A stretch of DNA of 64,000 nucleotides from Psychromonas sp. psych-6C06 (GCF_002835465.1 NZ_PIZM01000002.1:362398-426397); one strand, 5' to 3'; positions 10,554 through 20,482 are shown, numbered from the stretch's first letter. The notes: generated from the letters alone by a model not told the origin. A program made the numbers and translations.

Positions 10554-11162
10554 TTAATCCTTTGTTTTATCTAAATAATGGCGACGGTATAGATCCGCTG
10601 GCATCTTAGATATTTGATAATCGATCATATATTCAAAGCTTTCCAGAAGTGGGAAAAACTTATCTGTGTCGTCTTCTAATTGTGATAGCAGATAATACCC
10701 CGCTTCGACTGTTGATAATCCATCATCCCGGGGAGACTTACGTAAACGATAATTACTCTTTGCGTCAGCATCAATAGAAACCCTAGGTAAGGCTTGCAAA
10801 AAAGGGTTACTCATTAAAAGCTTATAGGCTTTTTTCCAGCTCCCATCAAGTAATATAAATACGCTTTGATCGTTTAATCTAAATTGTTTATTACATTGAG
10901 TTGCGGAGATCGCTTCGTCACTCGGGAACAAGAGATAACAGTTATTGAGATCGAACTCTTGTTCATTAAACAACTCTCCCACCGAAAGTTGTACATTTTT
11001 TAAAGAGAGCTTTAAAATGCGCGCCGTTCCAATCGCTTTTTTCTCTTCACTGGGATCTTGTAAAATATGTAAGCGATGTACATTATTAATTGCTTTGATA
11101 GTGTGACAAATACAAGCAGAGCTCGCTTTTAAACAGTTATCGCAACGCGCTCTTTTAGCCAT
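10554..11162 (-). CDS. tapT: DTW-domain tRNA-uridine aminocarboxypropyltransferase
   Basis: 202 residues. The N-terminal Cys cluster C7, C10, C17 and C19 fits the zinc site of the TapT/YfiP family; the family DTW motif appears as DGSW (about 105), and the STVEAGYYLL motif follows. TapT makes acp3U47 in tRNA from S-adenosylmethionine. It forms an operon with arfB and is divergent from rrtA with a 30-nt gap. Confidence 0.85.
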   Translation of the reverse strand: MAKRARCDNCLKASSACICHTIKAINNVHRLHILQDPSEEKKAIGTARILKLSLKNVQLSVGELFNEQEFDLNNCYLLFPSDEAISATQCNKQFRLNDQSVFILLDGSWKKAYKLLMSNPFLQALPRVSIDADAKSNYRLRKSPRDDGLSTVEAGYYLLSQLEDDTDKFFPLLESFEYMIDYQISKMPADLYRRHYLDKTKD

Positions 11163-11192
11163 TATTTAACCTTAATGTAGAAATGAAAACAC

Positions 11193-11759
11193 ATGCGCTC
11201 ACTTTATATTGAAACCACTGTTTATGTTTTACTTTGCATCAGCATCTACCTGTTTGAACCAAAAACAAGTCATTGGCTAGCATATTACCACAGCGATATC
11301 TCCCAATTCGAGCTTTGGCGATTAATAACGGCCACTTTTTGCCACACCAACTTTAATCACCTTGCCATGAACCTACTAGGATTATTAGTCACAATCGGGC
11401 TATTTTTCGAATCGTTCAAAATAATGACGCTCACGATGTTAATTATTTTTAGCTCCGTTATCATCGGCCTATCACTCTTTTTCCTTGAGCCATCTCTCAT
11501 CGGGTATGTTGGACTTTCCGGAGTATTACATGCGTTATTTAGCTTCGGGATTGCTTGCGATATACAGCGTAAGACGGCATGGGGATATTTATTAGCAGTG
11601 GGACTGTTACTTAAGCTTGCGCATGAACAATTTTTTGGCGCAACACAAAGTACCATGGAATTAATTGACGCTCCTGTCATGGTAAATGCACACCTATATG
11701 GCGCAGTAGCAGGGTTACTCTTTTTTGCATTATTAAATGCAATAAATAGAAAAAGGTAG
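11193..11759 (+). CDS. rrtA: Rhombosortase (rhomboid-family protease)
   Basis: 188 residues, six TM helices. HxxxN-type element in HTNFNHLAMNLLG, nucleophile serine in GLSGVLHAL, and general-base His in VNAHLYGAVAG: the rhomboid catalytic set in the short rhombosortase form. RrtA cleaves proteins bearing the C-terminal GlyGly-CTERM signal for surface sorting in Vibrio and Shewanella. I see no GlyGly-CTERM substrate in this window. There is no clear Shine-Dalgarno before the ATG. Its stop codon lies inside the terminator stem. Confidence 0.85.
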   Translation: MRSLYIETTVYVLLCISIYLFEPKTSHWLAYYHSDISQFELWRLITATFCHTNFNHLAMNLLGLLVTIGLFFESFKIMTLTMLIIFSSVIIGLSLFFLEPSLIGYVGLSGVLHALFSFGIACDIQRKTAWGYLLAVGLLLKLAHEQFFGATQSTMELIDAPVMVNAHLYGAVAGLLFFALLNAINRKR

Positions 11760-11774
11760 CCATAGGCTACCTTT
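11752..11774. terminator. bidirectional terminator at end of rrtA
   Basis: AAAGGTAGCC, loop ATA, GGCTACCTTT: a perfect 10-bp stem with A tract before and T after. The rrtA stop codon is within the left arm. Confidence 0.8.
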
Positions 11775-11838
11775 AAATGGGCGAGTCGTCGGAGAAAATG
11801 AGAGTAAAAACCAAAGAAATTTTCACCCATTTTTCTGC

Positions 11839-11867
11839 GATGGAAAGCTGATGTTCAGCTTCTCATC
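11839..11867 (-). terminator. hairpin downstream of flagellin gene
   Basis: GATGGAAAGCTGA and TCAGCTTCTCATC pair with one 2-nt internal mismatch around a 3-nt loop, 17 nt after the flagellin stop. The T tract is weak, so it may be a stabilising 3' hairpin rather than a full terminator. Confidence 0.4.
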
Positions 11868-11883
11868 GGCTATTACTTAACGT

Positions 11884-13905
11884 CTACCCTTGTAGGAGCG
11901 ATAATACGTTTTGTGTACTTGCATTCGCTTGCGATAGCATAGAAGTACCAGCTTGTTGCAAGATTTGCGCTTTACTCATTTTCGACGTTTCAGCAGCAAA
12001 GTCTGCATCATAAATACGTGATTTTGCACCCGATAAGTTTTGCGATACATTTTCAAGATTCGAAATTGTTGAGCCTAAACGGTTTTGAATCGCACCTAGA
12101 TTTGCTCGTGAATCTGATATTTTTTGTAGCGCGTCATCAATACGATTGATGGAGTTCGACGCATTAGCTGCAGTATTCACACTTAAGCCTTTACCCACAG
12201 CACCAGAGTTTCCGCCCATATCTGTTAAGCCAAGCTTATCAAAGGCTTGTTCCTTTTCTGCCTCTGTTGATGCTGTGCTAGTAATTGTAACATCAGCTCC
12301 ATCTTGACCTGTAAGCGTTATTTCACCACGGGTTGTTAGACCAGTACCAGTCGTAGTATTACCAACAAATGGGTTACCTGTTGTTGTCGTCACATTAACG
12401 TCATTGCCTGACTGTGAGGTTAATATTAATTTACCATCTTCACTTGCGCTTGCAACTACACCTTGAATACCAGAAGCATTAATTGCCCCTACAACCTCAT
12501 CAAGCGTAGTGGGTGGAGCAGCAAGGGCACTGTTAGTGGCCGTCATATCAATAACCGCACCATTAATGGTAAATCCTGTCGCCCCTTCAGCCGCCATAGT
12601 TGAAATTTCTACAGAGTACTCGATTGTTGTCGTTGCAGAAGCTGATACACCAGTCTCATCTGAAATTGCATTAATAGCAAAGGCTTTATCTGCTGCTGAA
12701 GTCCCCGTTACAGCGCCTAACTCAACACCGTTAATAACAATACCGTCATTAGCTGTAATTGCACCATTGCTCACTTTTACTTCGCCACCTTTAATGACAT
12801 CCGACCCTACAGAGACATTAAAGCCCATATCTTGAACATCAGAAACAGTTCCGTTCGTCCCCGTAGATACTTCCACCGGGCTTCCGTCTGCACTAGTTAA
12901 TGACACGTAGCCTTCGTAGCTATCAGCAACTAGGCCTACTTGAGCAGCACCAGCTCCACCTATAGTAATAGATTTACCAGTATCATTACTTAATATCAAA
13001 CCACCTTCACTATTAAGTGCAGCTGTCACTCCACCTACATCACGGTTAATGGTATCAACTAAATCTTGAGGACTTGATGTCGCACCAATCGGAATTGCGG
13101 TCGCCCCATCAACGGAAATTGTTAAAGATCCATCAGTCTTACCATCTATGCCAGCAGCACCTTCTACAACATTGTATGCCGTTGCAGTGACACCTGTTAA
13201 GCCTTGTTTGTCATTAATCGCAGTTGCAATTACATTAGCGCTTGCAATGGTACCTGCGGTTGTTGCAACAGCGCCAATATCAACACCATTAATAGCAACC
13301 GTACCTTCGGGAATAGCACCAGCCGTACCAACAGGGGAAACAGCACCAGAAACACGTCCACCATTTAAATCACCCAAACCAGAGACTGCATTTAAGTTAA
13401 GATCGGTGGTTGTTACCGCATCAATAGAGAACGTTAAACGCTCACCGGAGTTGGCACCAATTTGAAGTGTTGTACTACCACCACTACCATCAAGTAAGTT
13501 AACGCCATTAAATTGGGTAACCGTTGAAATTCTGTCTAACTCTTCATAAAGTTGGTCAACCTCTTTCTGGATTGATGCTCTGTTTGATGATGAGTTGGTA
13601 TCATTGGCAGCCTGAATAGATAGCTCACGCATACGTTGCAAAATATTGGTCATCTCATCCATCGCACCCTCAGCGGTTTGCGACATTGAGATACCATCAT
13701 TGGCATTACGAACCGCTTGGTTAATACCACGAATTTGAGATTCCATACCGGTTGCAATGGCAAGACCAGCTGCATCATCTTTAGCACTATTGATACGTAA
13801 ACCTGAAGAGAGACGCTCCATCGCTTCATTTTGCGTATTTTGACTTTTGTTTAACTGACGCTGTGCATTTAGCGACATTATGTTGGTATTTATCATTTGA
13901 GCCAT
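11884..13905 (-). CDS. Flagellin, long form with expanded surface domain
   Basis: 673 residues. The N-terminal D0/D1 region (about 1-165, INTNIMSLNAQRQL, SGLRINSAKDDAAGLAI) and the C-terminal D1/D0 region (about 585-673, ending NVLSLLQG) are standard. About 400 residues lie between them, rich in Ala, Thr, Val and Gly. They contain repeated blocks with a [TI]-x-ING-[VA]-x-[IL]-G-A core, about 200-250, 385-430 and 445-510, each resembling the flagellin IN motif. Most Vibrio-type flagellins are 370-390 residues. A sigma-54-type promoter lies 90 nt upstream. It is the only flagellin in the window. Confidence 0.95.
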   Translation of the reverse strand: MAQMINTNIMSLNAQRQLNKSQNTQNEAMERLSSGLRINSAKDDAAGLAIATGMESQIRGINQAVRNANDGISMSQTAEGAMDEMTNILQRMRELSIQAANDTNSSSNRASIQKEVDQLYEELDRISTVTQFNGVNLLDGSGGSTTLQIGANSGERLTFSIDAVTTTDLNLNAVSGLGDLNGGRVSGAVSPVGTAGAIPEGTVAINGVDIGAVATTAGTIASANVIATAINDKQGLTGVTATAYNVVEGAAGIDGKTDGSLTISVDGATAIPIGATSSPQDLVDTINRDVGGVTAALNSEGGLILSNDTGKSITIGGAGAAQVGLVADSYEGYVSLTSADGSPVEVSTGTNGTVSDVQDMGFNVSVGSDVIKGGEVKVSNGAITANDGIVINGVELGAVTGTSAADKAFAINAISDETGVSASATTTIEYSVEISTMAAEGATGFTINGAVIDMTATNSALAAPPTTLDEVVGAINASGIQGVVASASEDGKLILTSQSGNDVNVTTTTGNPFVGNTTTGTGLTTRGEITLTGQDGADVTITSTASTEAEKEQAFDKLGLTDMGGNSGAVGKGLSVNTAANASNSINRIDDALQKISDSRANLGAIQNRLGSTISNLENVSQNLSGAKSRIYDADFAAETSKMSKAQILQQAGTSMLSQANASTQNVLSLLQG

Positions 13906-13996
13906 AATTTACTCCTAGTTCCTTTGCTATCCCGTTTTGGGGGGAATCGGCAATTGTTCATTAATTACCGTCAATTTTTACTCTCATGGTTTACAA

Positions 13997-14013
13997 TGCG
14001 ATTTGCATGCCAA
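13997..14013 (-). promoter_or_regulatory. sigma-54 promoter of flagellin gene
   Basis: On the minus strand TTGGCATGCAAATCGCA has GG and GC 10 bp apart, as required for -24/-12 elements. It would start transcription near 13985, about 80 nt before the ATG. In Vibrio the main flagellin flaA is also RpoN-dependent. Confidence 0.7.
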
Positions 14014-14121
14014 CTTTTTAAACAGGTTGTTTTTTAAACAACAGCACTGCTAAAACAAGGGGTTAGGGGTAAAGACTATCTGTCAAAAGATCTTTTTTTA
14101 GATAGTGAATAGGGGGCAAAA

Positions 14122-14149
14122 AAAAAGAGGCAATTAATTGCCTCTTTTT
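14122..14149 (-). terminator. terminator after flgL
   Basis: AAAAAGAGGCAATT and AATTGCCTCTTTTT form a perfect 14-bp palindrome with T tract, 20 nt after the flgL stop. It ends the flgJKL unit and separates it from the flagellin promoter. Confidence 0.88.
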
Positions 14150-14168
14150 AATCATAGAAAAACATGAG

Positions 14169-15674
14169 TTAAATAAGTTTAAACAAACTTAATGATTGCA
14201 TCTGTACAAATGTTTGTTGCGAGACTTCAAGTAAGCTCATCTGCATTTTAAACTCACTAATAGCGGCAGCCATATCTAGATCTTCCAAATTCGACAATGT
14301 TTTTTGATTGGTTAAATTAAAGTCCTGCGTGGATTCACTTTGATTATCGATAGTTCGCATACGCGCACCTACTGAGGTACGAATACCCGAAACATTTTCC
14401 ATGGCATTATCAACTTGCAGACGTGCCATGTTAAAACGCATTTCACGCTGAGCGGAGGCAACATCATCTTCACCAGGTATTCTTAAGGTATCAATGGCAT
14501 CTTTAATGGTAGAAAAAATATCTTTTTCGCCACTTTGACGCAGGGCAAATGAATCGGTATTCATCACATTACCTTTTAGCTCTGTTTTAATACCATTAAA
14601 TTCAATTGACTGGCCTTCCGTATATTTAGTCGGTTCAACATATTTATTAAGTGTATAACTATCAGTAACATCAGGTACCCCCTGAATGTCAAAGTTTAAT
14701 CCATTCAAATTAACGCTTTGCTGATTCGTATCAGCAGGATCATACATAGCAGCTGGCGTTGCGGAAACACCGTTAACTGTGACCTCGAATAATGGCCCTA
14801 CGGCAACAAAGCCAACGGTGACACCATTCGCAACGGCGGGATCATACAAAGCGGGATCGAAGCTAGCAAAGTTTGGATCGCTAATATCAACGGAAGCTAG
14901 ATTGATGGTCGCATTCCCAGTCACCGTTGTTTCTTTTAAACCATACACAGAGTAATCAGGATCGGCGCCAGCGGCAGTTTCAGTGATAGCAACAGTGTAG
15001 TCTTCACTTAAAAAACCATTCGCAGCTTTGCTATCAATGACTGATGCCTCATTGATTACGCCCGAGCCATTATTGTTGATATTAGCCTCGGAAACAAAAG
15101 TCCCATTACCCTCTGCGATTTCATTAAATACAGAAGCACCAGAATCATTACCTTGCACGAAGACACCTGGTCCCACTTTGTAATTACGATCGCCGTTATC
15201 ACCGTGGTATTCAATGGTGCCAAACTCATTGCTTTGGTAGGGCTGAGTATCAACTTCAAAACCGGCAAAAATAAACTGACTATTGCCATCGCGAGTATTA
15301 GCTACTCCCATGAGTTCTTCACGTAAGCCTTCCAATTCAACGGCAACCGCTTCACGGTTTTGTGCGTTATAAGTTTCGTTACCCGCAGTCACTAACAGTT
15401 CACGTACTCTTTGTAGAATATTTGTAACTTGTTGTAAGGAGGTTTCTTCCAACGCATTAGCCGTTTCAGCCATCTCACCATTCTTTAAAAATTGCTCACC
15501 CATGCTTAAATCTTGCTTCAATCGCTGAATAGTGGAAATTGCAACGGCATCATCAGAGCCATGAATGACGCGTTTAGATGTAGATAAATGCATGTTTTGC
15601 TGGCTTAATTTAGTTTGTTGCCCCAATACACTATCAACATTACGTTGGAAAAAGACCTGTGTGGAAATACGCAT
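14169..15674 (-). CDS. flgL: Flagellar hook-filament junction protein FlgL
   Basis: 501 residues. N-terminal MRISTQVFFQRNVDSVL and C-terminal flagellin-like coiled-coil (MQMSLLEVSQQTFVQMQSLSLFKLI) define FlgL (HAP3). It joins hook-associated FlgK to the filament. It is longer than enterobacterial FlgL (about 317) owing to an inserted middle domain at roughly 180-380, rich in Asn, Asp and Ala. It has its own sigma-54-like promoter in the 144-nt gap after flgK. Confidence 0.93.
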   Translation of the reverse strand: MRISTQVFFQRNVDSVLGQQTKLSQQNMHLSTSKRVIHGSDDAVAISTIQRLKQDLSMGEQFLKNGEMAETANALEETSLQQVTNILQRVRELLVTAGNETYNAQNREAVAVELEGLREELMGVANTRDGNSQFIFAGFEVDTQPYQSNEFGTIEYHGDNGDRNYKVGPGVFVQGNDSGASVFNEIAEGNGTFVSEANINNNGSGVINEASVIDSKAANGFLSEDYTVAITETAAGADPDYSVYGLKETTVTGNATINLASVDISDPNFASFDPALYDPAVANGVTVGFVAVGPLFEVTVNGVSATPAAMYDPADTNQQSVNLNGLNFDIQGVPDVTDSYTLNKYVEPTKYTEGQSIEFNGIKTELKGNVMNTDSFALRQSGEKDIFSTIKDAIDTLRIPGEDDVASAQREMRFNMARLQVDNAMENVSGIRTSVGARMRTIDNQSESTQDFNLTNQKTLSNLEDLDMAAAISEFKMQMSLLEVSQQTFVQMQSLSLFKLI

Positions 15675-15732
15675 AATTGCCTCTCTTAATACCTTTCTAA
15701 AGCGGGTGGCTTAATCTAAGTATTTAAAAGAA

Positions 15733-15748
15733 TGCAATAATTATTCCA
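15733..15748 (-). promoter_or_regulatory. sigma-54-type promoter of flgL
   Basis: Minus strand TGGAATAATTATTGCA keeps the GG-N10-GC spacing and the TTGCA -12 element; the -24 element differs from TGGCAC at two positions. It lies 59 nt upstream of the flgL ATG. Confidence 0.55.
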
Positions 15749-15818
15749 GTTTGAAATTTAAAAGTATTTTTTTGAAGTGGCAAAGCGATTCAATTAATAG
15801 TTATCGCTTTGCTTAGTG

Positions 15819-17891
15819 TTATCGCGCGGCTTGTAAAATGGTATCAAAGATTTCAGTCGCCACAGAAATGACACGGGCAGCCGCACTATAATGCTGTTGG
15901 TATTGCAATAAATTAGCTGCCTCTTCATCCATGTTGACACCACTAGAACTTTGAATACGTTCAAATGATTGATTTTGAAGAATAGCAGTTGATTGCATCG
16001 ATACGTCAGCATTAGCAGTTTTAGCACCAATTTCTGAAATCATGCCACTGTAGACATCGGCAAAAGTTGCCTTTTTATTATTCATTATTTTCTGATTCTG
16101 AAGATCAGCAATCTTCATCATATTGCGGTTATCGCCATCACCCGTTTCATTATAATTAAGCTTAAATGTATCTCCTGCTTGTGGTGATCCTTTTGTCATT
16201 TCGACTTCGACACCGGCAAGATCAAAGGTGACTTTTCCTGTTAATAGATCAGGCGTGACCGTTAAACCTGTTAATGGTGCACCAACGGCAACCGCAGGTA
16301 CATAGTTGTTCGCTGAGCCTGCAGGTAATGTAACTGGAGTGCCGTTTTTATCAACGATATCATAGGTGATCACGCCACCTACATTACCTGTTACGACTAT
16401 CTCTAATGGATTATCTTCATCCATATAGAGTGGATCTAAAGGGTTATTAATTGCGCTTGTGCGCAATACAGCATCACCAGTATTAGCATCATTAGCAACG
16501 GTTTTTATTTCCGCGTCCGCTGCCGCAATTTTTTCAGGATCTTTATGCTGTAGGCTTGCCTCTTGTGCAGCTAGCCTTGTAGGGCGAAGAGTAAACGTTT
16601 TACCAGGCTGTGGAAGATCTGTTGCCACAATAGTATCTATACCTAAACTTAACCCCGTATTAGGAATAGAAACGCGCTCTGTCACAGACATATCAGGAAT
16701 AGAAATTGTTTGTGATGCGCCTGTAGTCCGGTTTGTAGAGATAAATGAGATGCTCTCGGGTGGCCCCACTTGGTAATCATCCACAACCAATTCATATTCA
16801 TCTGGGGTTAAGGTACTTAAATCATCCACTCTTAAACTAAGTTGCATGCTTCCTAAGCCATCGTTATGCGCAAGCACTCGATTTTGCATAGATTGTAATG
16901 AATTAATATCGTTAAAGAGATCTTCACCAATCTTTCCTTCTAGCGTCATTCCCTCTTTTTGTTGTTCATTAATAGAATGTGTTAAGCCAATAATATTTTG
17001 TCCAAGCTGATTAAAGGCACGCTCCACATCGTTATTACGAGTATCGAATAACCCCGCGACAGATCCCCCTAAACGGCTCCCGTCAACAAGCGCCATATTA
17101 CCATCAATATTTAATGCCAACTCTTTACGTGAAGGATCTGGGTCGCCATTAACAGAGATCATTTGTAGTGAAGTACCGCCCATCACTAAAGATTGACCAC
17201 TACCAATATAGATATTTACCATTCCGTTATCAGCAGGGACAACAGAAACGTCAACATATTGACTTAACTCAGTAATAGCTTGATCACGTTGATCTAAAAG
17301 ATCGTTGGCATTACTTTGTCCACCTGCTCCTAACACAGCAGAAATTTGTCTATTAATATTGGCGAGGTTATCGGCGAGGGTGGTTATCGTATCTGCTGTA
17401 TTAACGATATCATTATTAATGCCGTTATATTGAATCTCTAAACTGTCATATAATCGGTTATACTGATTAATCATATTCGTAGCAGACTCAAGAAATACTT
17501 TTCTTGATTCAAGCATATTTGGGTGATCAGCAACCCCATTGATCGATTCAAACACTTCTAATACTGGTTTGGTAACTGCAGTACTTTCATCAGAAAGCAA
17601 CATATCTAATTGACTAGTTTGCTGATATACCTCTTTAGAATAGCCATATTGTGAAGTATTCATAATGTTTTCAGTGAAAGCAAATTGATCGTATGCACGC
17701 TCAATGCCGGCAACAATTGCACCACGACCAACAAAATAACCGCCAAACCGATCCGCTCCCGCGGTATTCACTTCAACACTTTGACGTGAGTAACCAGCCG
17801 TATTTACATTGGCAATATTATGACCCGTTGTCGCAAGGCTTGCTTGAGAGGTGTAAATTCCCGATAGACCAATTTGAAATAGATCAGCCAT
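15819..17891 (-). CDS. flgK: Flagellar hook-associated protein FlgK
   Basis: 690 residues. The N-terminal rod/hook motif LFQIGLSGIYTSQASLATTGHNIANVNTAGYSRQ and the C-terminal GVNMDEEAANLLQYQQHYSAAARVI are FlgK hallmarks (HAP1). It forms the junction at the end of the hook. The ATG overlaps the stop of flgJ by 8 nt, so the two are coupled. Confidence 0.96.
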   Translation of the reverse strand: MADLFQIGLSGIYTSQASLATTGHNIANVNTAGYSRQSVEVNTAGADRFGGYFVGRGAIVAGIERAYDQFAFTENIMNTSQYGYSKEVYQQTSQLDMLLSDESTAVTKPVLEVFESINGVADHPNMLESRKVFLESATNMINQYNRLYDSLEIQYNGINNDIVNTADTITTLADNLANINRQISAVLGAGGQSNANDLLDQRDQAITELSQYVDVSVVPADNGMVNIYIGSGQSLVMGGTSLQMISVNGDPDPSRKELALNIDGNMALVDGSRLGGSVAGLFDTRNNDVERAFNQLGQNIIGLTHSINEQQKEGMTLEGKIGEDLFNDINSLQSMQNRVLAHNDGLGSMQLSLRVDDLSTLTPDEYELVVDDYQVGPPESISFISTNRTTGASQTISIPDMSVTERVSIPNTGLSLGIDTIVATDLPQPGKTFTLRPTRLAAQEASLQHKDPEKIAAADAEIKTVANDANTGDAVLRTSAINNPLDPLYMDEDNPLEIVVTGNVGGVITYDIVDKNGTPVTLPAGSANNYVPAVAVGAPLTGLTVTPDLLTGKVTFDLAGVEVEMTKGSPQAGDTFKLNYNETGDGDNRNMMKIADLQNQKIMNNKKATFADVYSGMISEIGAKTANADVSMQSTAILQNQSFERIQSSSGVNMDEEAANLLQYQQHYSAAARVISVATEIFDTILQAAR

Positions 17892-18879
17892 TTGACTCTC
17901 CTTCTACTAGTGCAGCTTTAAACGACTCGTTGTTCATGATTTGTTTAATTTTTTCAGCATATTGTGGATCGGTTGCATAACCTGCTTTTTGTAGCTCTTC
18001 AACATATGCATCCGCATTAGTTCCCTGCTTTAAGGCTTCTTGATAACGCTGATTATGAGTAATAAAGTGTCCGTAATCCGCAAAACTTTGTGCAAAGTTT
18101 TCATAAGCTCTAAAGTCTGAACGACGTTTAATACCAACACCATTTTCAACCTCAAGGCTATCCTTAGCGACCTTATCGCCCTGCCAGCTTTTATGTGCTT
18201 TGATATTAAAAAGATTAAAGCTACTTTGATTATCAGCACCATTGATTATTTTCTTACCCCAGCCTGTTTCTAATGCAGACTGCGCAATAAGTGCAATGGG
18301 TGAAACACCTAATTTATTGGCTACTTTTTTGGCAAATGGCATTAAGGTTTCAATAAATGATTTTTGATCTGTAAACACTTGGTTTGGGGCTTGGTTATTT
18401 GAAGTCTCATTGTTTACCTTCAAAACACCAACGCTAGGTTGCATTTTATCTGGTTGATTTAAATCAACCGCAGGCTGTGATTTATTAAGCGTCATCAAAG
18501 TGGCAGCTTGCTCACTGTTTGGCATCACCAACTGTTCCTGATCAATCGCCTCAGGACGCGCAATCGAGGTAGGGTCAAGTTGTCGAACTAAAGCATCTGC
18601 AAGCCCTAAAGATCCATGACGACTAATATCAAGCGCTAATTGTTTGTCCTGCATATCGGTATAAAACTTAGTATTTTTGTTATTAAAGGGGCTGTCAGTT
18701 TCAAAGGCTTCATTCGCTTGGCGCATCGACTTAATAAGCATGCTGGCAAACATAGATTCAAACTGATTAGCAACTTCGCGGATAGATTCTTTGCTATTAC
18801 CCTGCGCTTTTTGACGCAGTTGATCTAACCCCTGTAGGTCAAAGTAATTGCTTGATTGTGTTACCGCGTTATTACTCAT
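17884..18879 (-). CDS. flgJ: Flagellar rod-capping protein and muramidase FlgJ
   Basis: 331 residues. The N-terminal rod-binding domain (about 15-110, VANQFESMFASMLIKSMRQ) is followed by a linker and a C-terminal glucosaminidase domain (about 165-325, ISPIALIAQSALETGWGKK with the catalytic Glu). It caps the growing rod and opens peptidoglycan in the periplasm. Here it is the first gene of its unit (flgJ-flgK-flgL), with a sigma-54-type promoter, instead of following flgI directly. Confidence 0.95.
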   Translation of the reverse strand: MSNNAVTQSSNYFDLQGLDQLRQKAQGNSKESIREVANQFESMFASMLIKSMRQANEAFETDSPFNNKNTKFYTDMQDKQLALDISRHGSLGLADALVRQLDPTSIARPEAIDQEQLVMPNSEQAATLMTLNKSQPAVDLNQPDKMQPSVGVLKVNNETSNNQAPNQVFTDQKSFIETLMPFAKKVANKLGVSPIALIAQSALETGWGKKIINGADNQSSFNLFNIKAHKSWQGDKVAKDSLEVENGVGIKRRSDFRAYENFAQSFADYGHFITHNQRYQEALKQGTNADAYVEELQKAGYATDPQYAEKIKQIMNNESFKAALVEGESNG

Positions 18880-18922
18880 TATCAGCCCCCGCTTTATCTA
18901 TTTTTACTCTCCACATAGATAA

Positions 18923-18938
18923 AGCAATAATAATGCCA
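18923..18938 (-). promoter_or_regulatory. sigma-54 promoter of flgJKL
   Basis: Minus strand TGGCATTATTATTGCT fits TGGCAC-N5-TTGC[AT] with one mismatch and correct GG-N10-GC spacing, 44 nt before the flgJ ATG. Confidence 0.65.
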
Positions 18939-19035
18939 GTATTAAAATGCAAGGCTGATACGCTGTAAGTAATAAGGTTGATATAGTGCTCGAGTCACGT
19001 AGAATGCCCTCATCATTTTTAAGGGGAATATGTTT

Positions 19036-20358
19036 ATGAATCCAGTTTTATTAGCCGTGTGCCTGATGCTCATTCTGTCAATGATGCGTATTAATGTTGT
19101 CATTGCATTGACACTGAGTGCACTCGTGGGTGGTTTAAGTGCAGGGTTATCACTCACCGATACGGTCAGTGCCTTCGAGGGGGGCTTAGGGGGAGGTGCA
19201 ACGATTGCATTAAGCTATGCAATGCTCGGTGCATTTGCAGTTGCTATTTCAAAGTCAGGAATAACCGATCTATTAGCACAAACCGTTATTAAACGTTTGC
19301 ATGGCCACCATCCAGATAAACTGTCTTTGACCATTAAATATGCAGTATTATGTAGTATTTTATTAATCACCATTTCATCGCAAAATATTATTCCTGTACA
19401 TATCGCTTTTATTCCTATCTTAATTCCACCACTTCTAACCGTATTTAATAAATTACGTTTAGATAGACGCTTAGTGGCTTGTATTCTGACCTTCGGTTTG
19501 ATAACCCCTTACATGGTATTACCTGTAGGTTTTGGTGGTATTTTCTTACATAACATTCTTCTTAAAAACCTACATGACAATGGCTTACAAGCGACTGCTG
19601 CACAAGTACCAACAGCGATGATTTTGCCGGCACTTGGTATGTTAACAGGATTGCTAATTGCAGTATTTATTAGCTACCGTAAACCACGCGAATACCCCAT
19701 TAGTGAACAAGATGAAACAAAGCCTGAATTAAAGTCACTGAATAAACGCCATATTAGTGTTGCAGCAGTTGCCATTGTTGCCACTCTCGGTATACAGCTT
19801 TATTCAGGCTCTATGATTATTGGTGCATTAGCAGGTTTCACAGTGTTTACCGTCGGTGGTGTTATCGCATGGAAAGAGACCCAGGATGTATTCACTAAAG
19901 GGGTACATATGATGGCTATGATCGGTTTTATTATGATTGCAGCAGCCGGTTTTGCAGCGGTCATGAAAGCAACCGGTAGCGTTGAAACCTTGGTGGCATT
20001 TTTAAGTGATAGCATTGGTGATAACAAAGCATTAGCCGCATTATTAATGCTCATTATTGGTCTGTTAGTGACAATGGGAATTGGCTCTTCATTCTCAACC
20101 ATCCCAATTATTGCCACTATTTATGTACCATTAGCCATTGCATTTGGTTTCTCACCAATGGCGACCATCGCATTGGTTGGTACGGCTGCGGCACTAGGTG
20201 ATGCAGGTTCCCCAGCTTCAGACTCAACCTTAGGGCCGACATCAGGCTTAAATAGTGACGGTAAACATGATCATATCTGGGATACTGTTGTACCTACTTT
20301 TGTTCATTACAACCTTCCATTAATCGTATTTGGTTGGGTTGCTGCGATGACACTTTAG
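19036..20358 (+). CDS. Na+/H+ antiporter family protein
   Basis: 440 residues, about 11-12 TM helices, resembling the YuiF-like/NhaC-related antiporter family of the ion transporter superfamily (conserved [14 protein letters not shown] and [18 protein letters not shown] segments). I take the ATG at 19036 because AAGGGG sits 9 nt before it; the ATG at 19030 is too close. The gene lies on the opposite strand between flgI and flgJ, and so breaks the flagellar gene order. Its substrate is a family-based guess; amino-acid transport is an alternative. Confidence 0.8.
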   Translation: MNPVLLAVCLMLILSMMRINVVIALTLSALVGGLSAGLSLTDTVSAFEGGLGGGATIALSYAMLGAFAVAISKSGITDLLAQTVIKRLHGHHPDKLSLTIKYAVLCSILLITISSQNIIPVHIAFIPILIPPLLTVFNKLRLDRRLVACILTFGLITPYMVLPVGFGGIFLHNILLKNLHDNGLQATAAQVPTAMILPALGMLTGLLIAVFISYRKPREYPISEQDETKPELKSLNKRHISVAAVAIVATLGIQLYSGSMIIGALAGFTVFTVGGVIAWKETQDVFTKGVHMMAMIGFIMIAAAGFAAVMKATGSVETLVAFLSDSIGDNKALAALLMLIIGLLVTMGIGSSFSTIPIIATIYVPLAIAFGFSPMATIALVGTAAALGDAGSPASDSTLGPTSGLNSDGKHDHIWDTVVPTFVHYNLPLIVFGWVAAMTL

Positions 20359-20482
20359 AAAACGCTCGAAGGCTAGAAGAAAAAAACGCTGGAAGGCTAG
20401 AAGGCTGGAAAACCCTCAAGCTTTTAAACTTTCCTGCCTTTAAGCCCTCAAGCTTTCCAGCCTTTAGACCATCCTTTATAAG
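20359..20482. repeat. GGCTAGAA/GGCTGGAA-type repeat cluster between convergent genes
   Basis: Same repeat vocabulary as 1068-1216: several AAGGCTAGAA/AAGGCTGGAA words followed by their complements. AAGGCTGGAAA (20401-20411) and TTTCCAGCCTT (20454-20464) give an 11-bp stem. It lies between the convergent antiporter and flgI genes and probably ends both. Confidence 0.6.

Noticed and set aside
12509-13465. Two frames of 105-108 residues on plus inside the flagellin gene
   Set aside because: Antisense shadows of the Ala/Thr/Val-rich flagellin middle region; composition follows from the opposite strand.
13966-13994. Possible sigma-28 promoter before flagellin (TAAA, then GACGGTAA)
   Set aside because: The spacing after TAAA is 17 nt instead of 15 and the -10 element has two mismatches; the sigma-54 site just upstream fits better.
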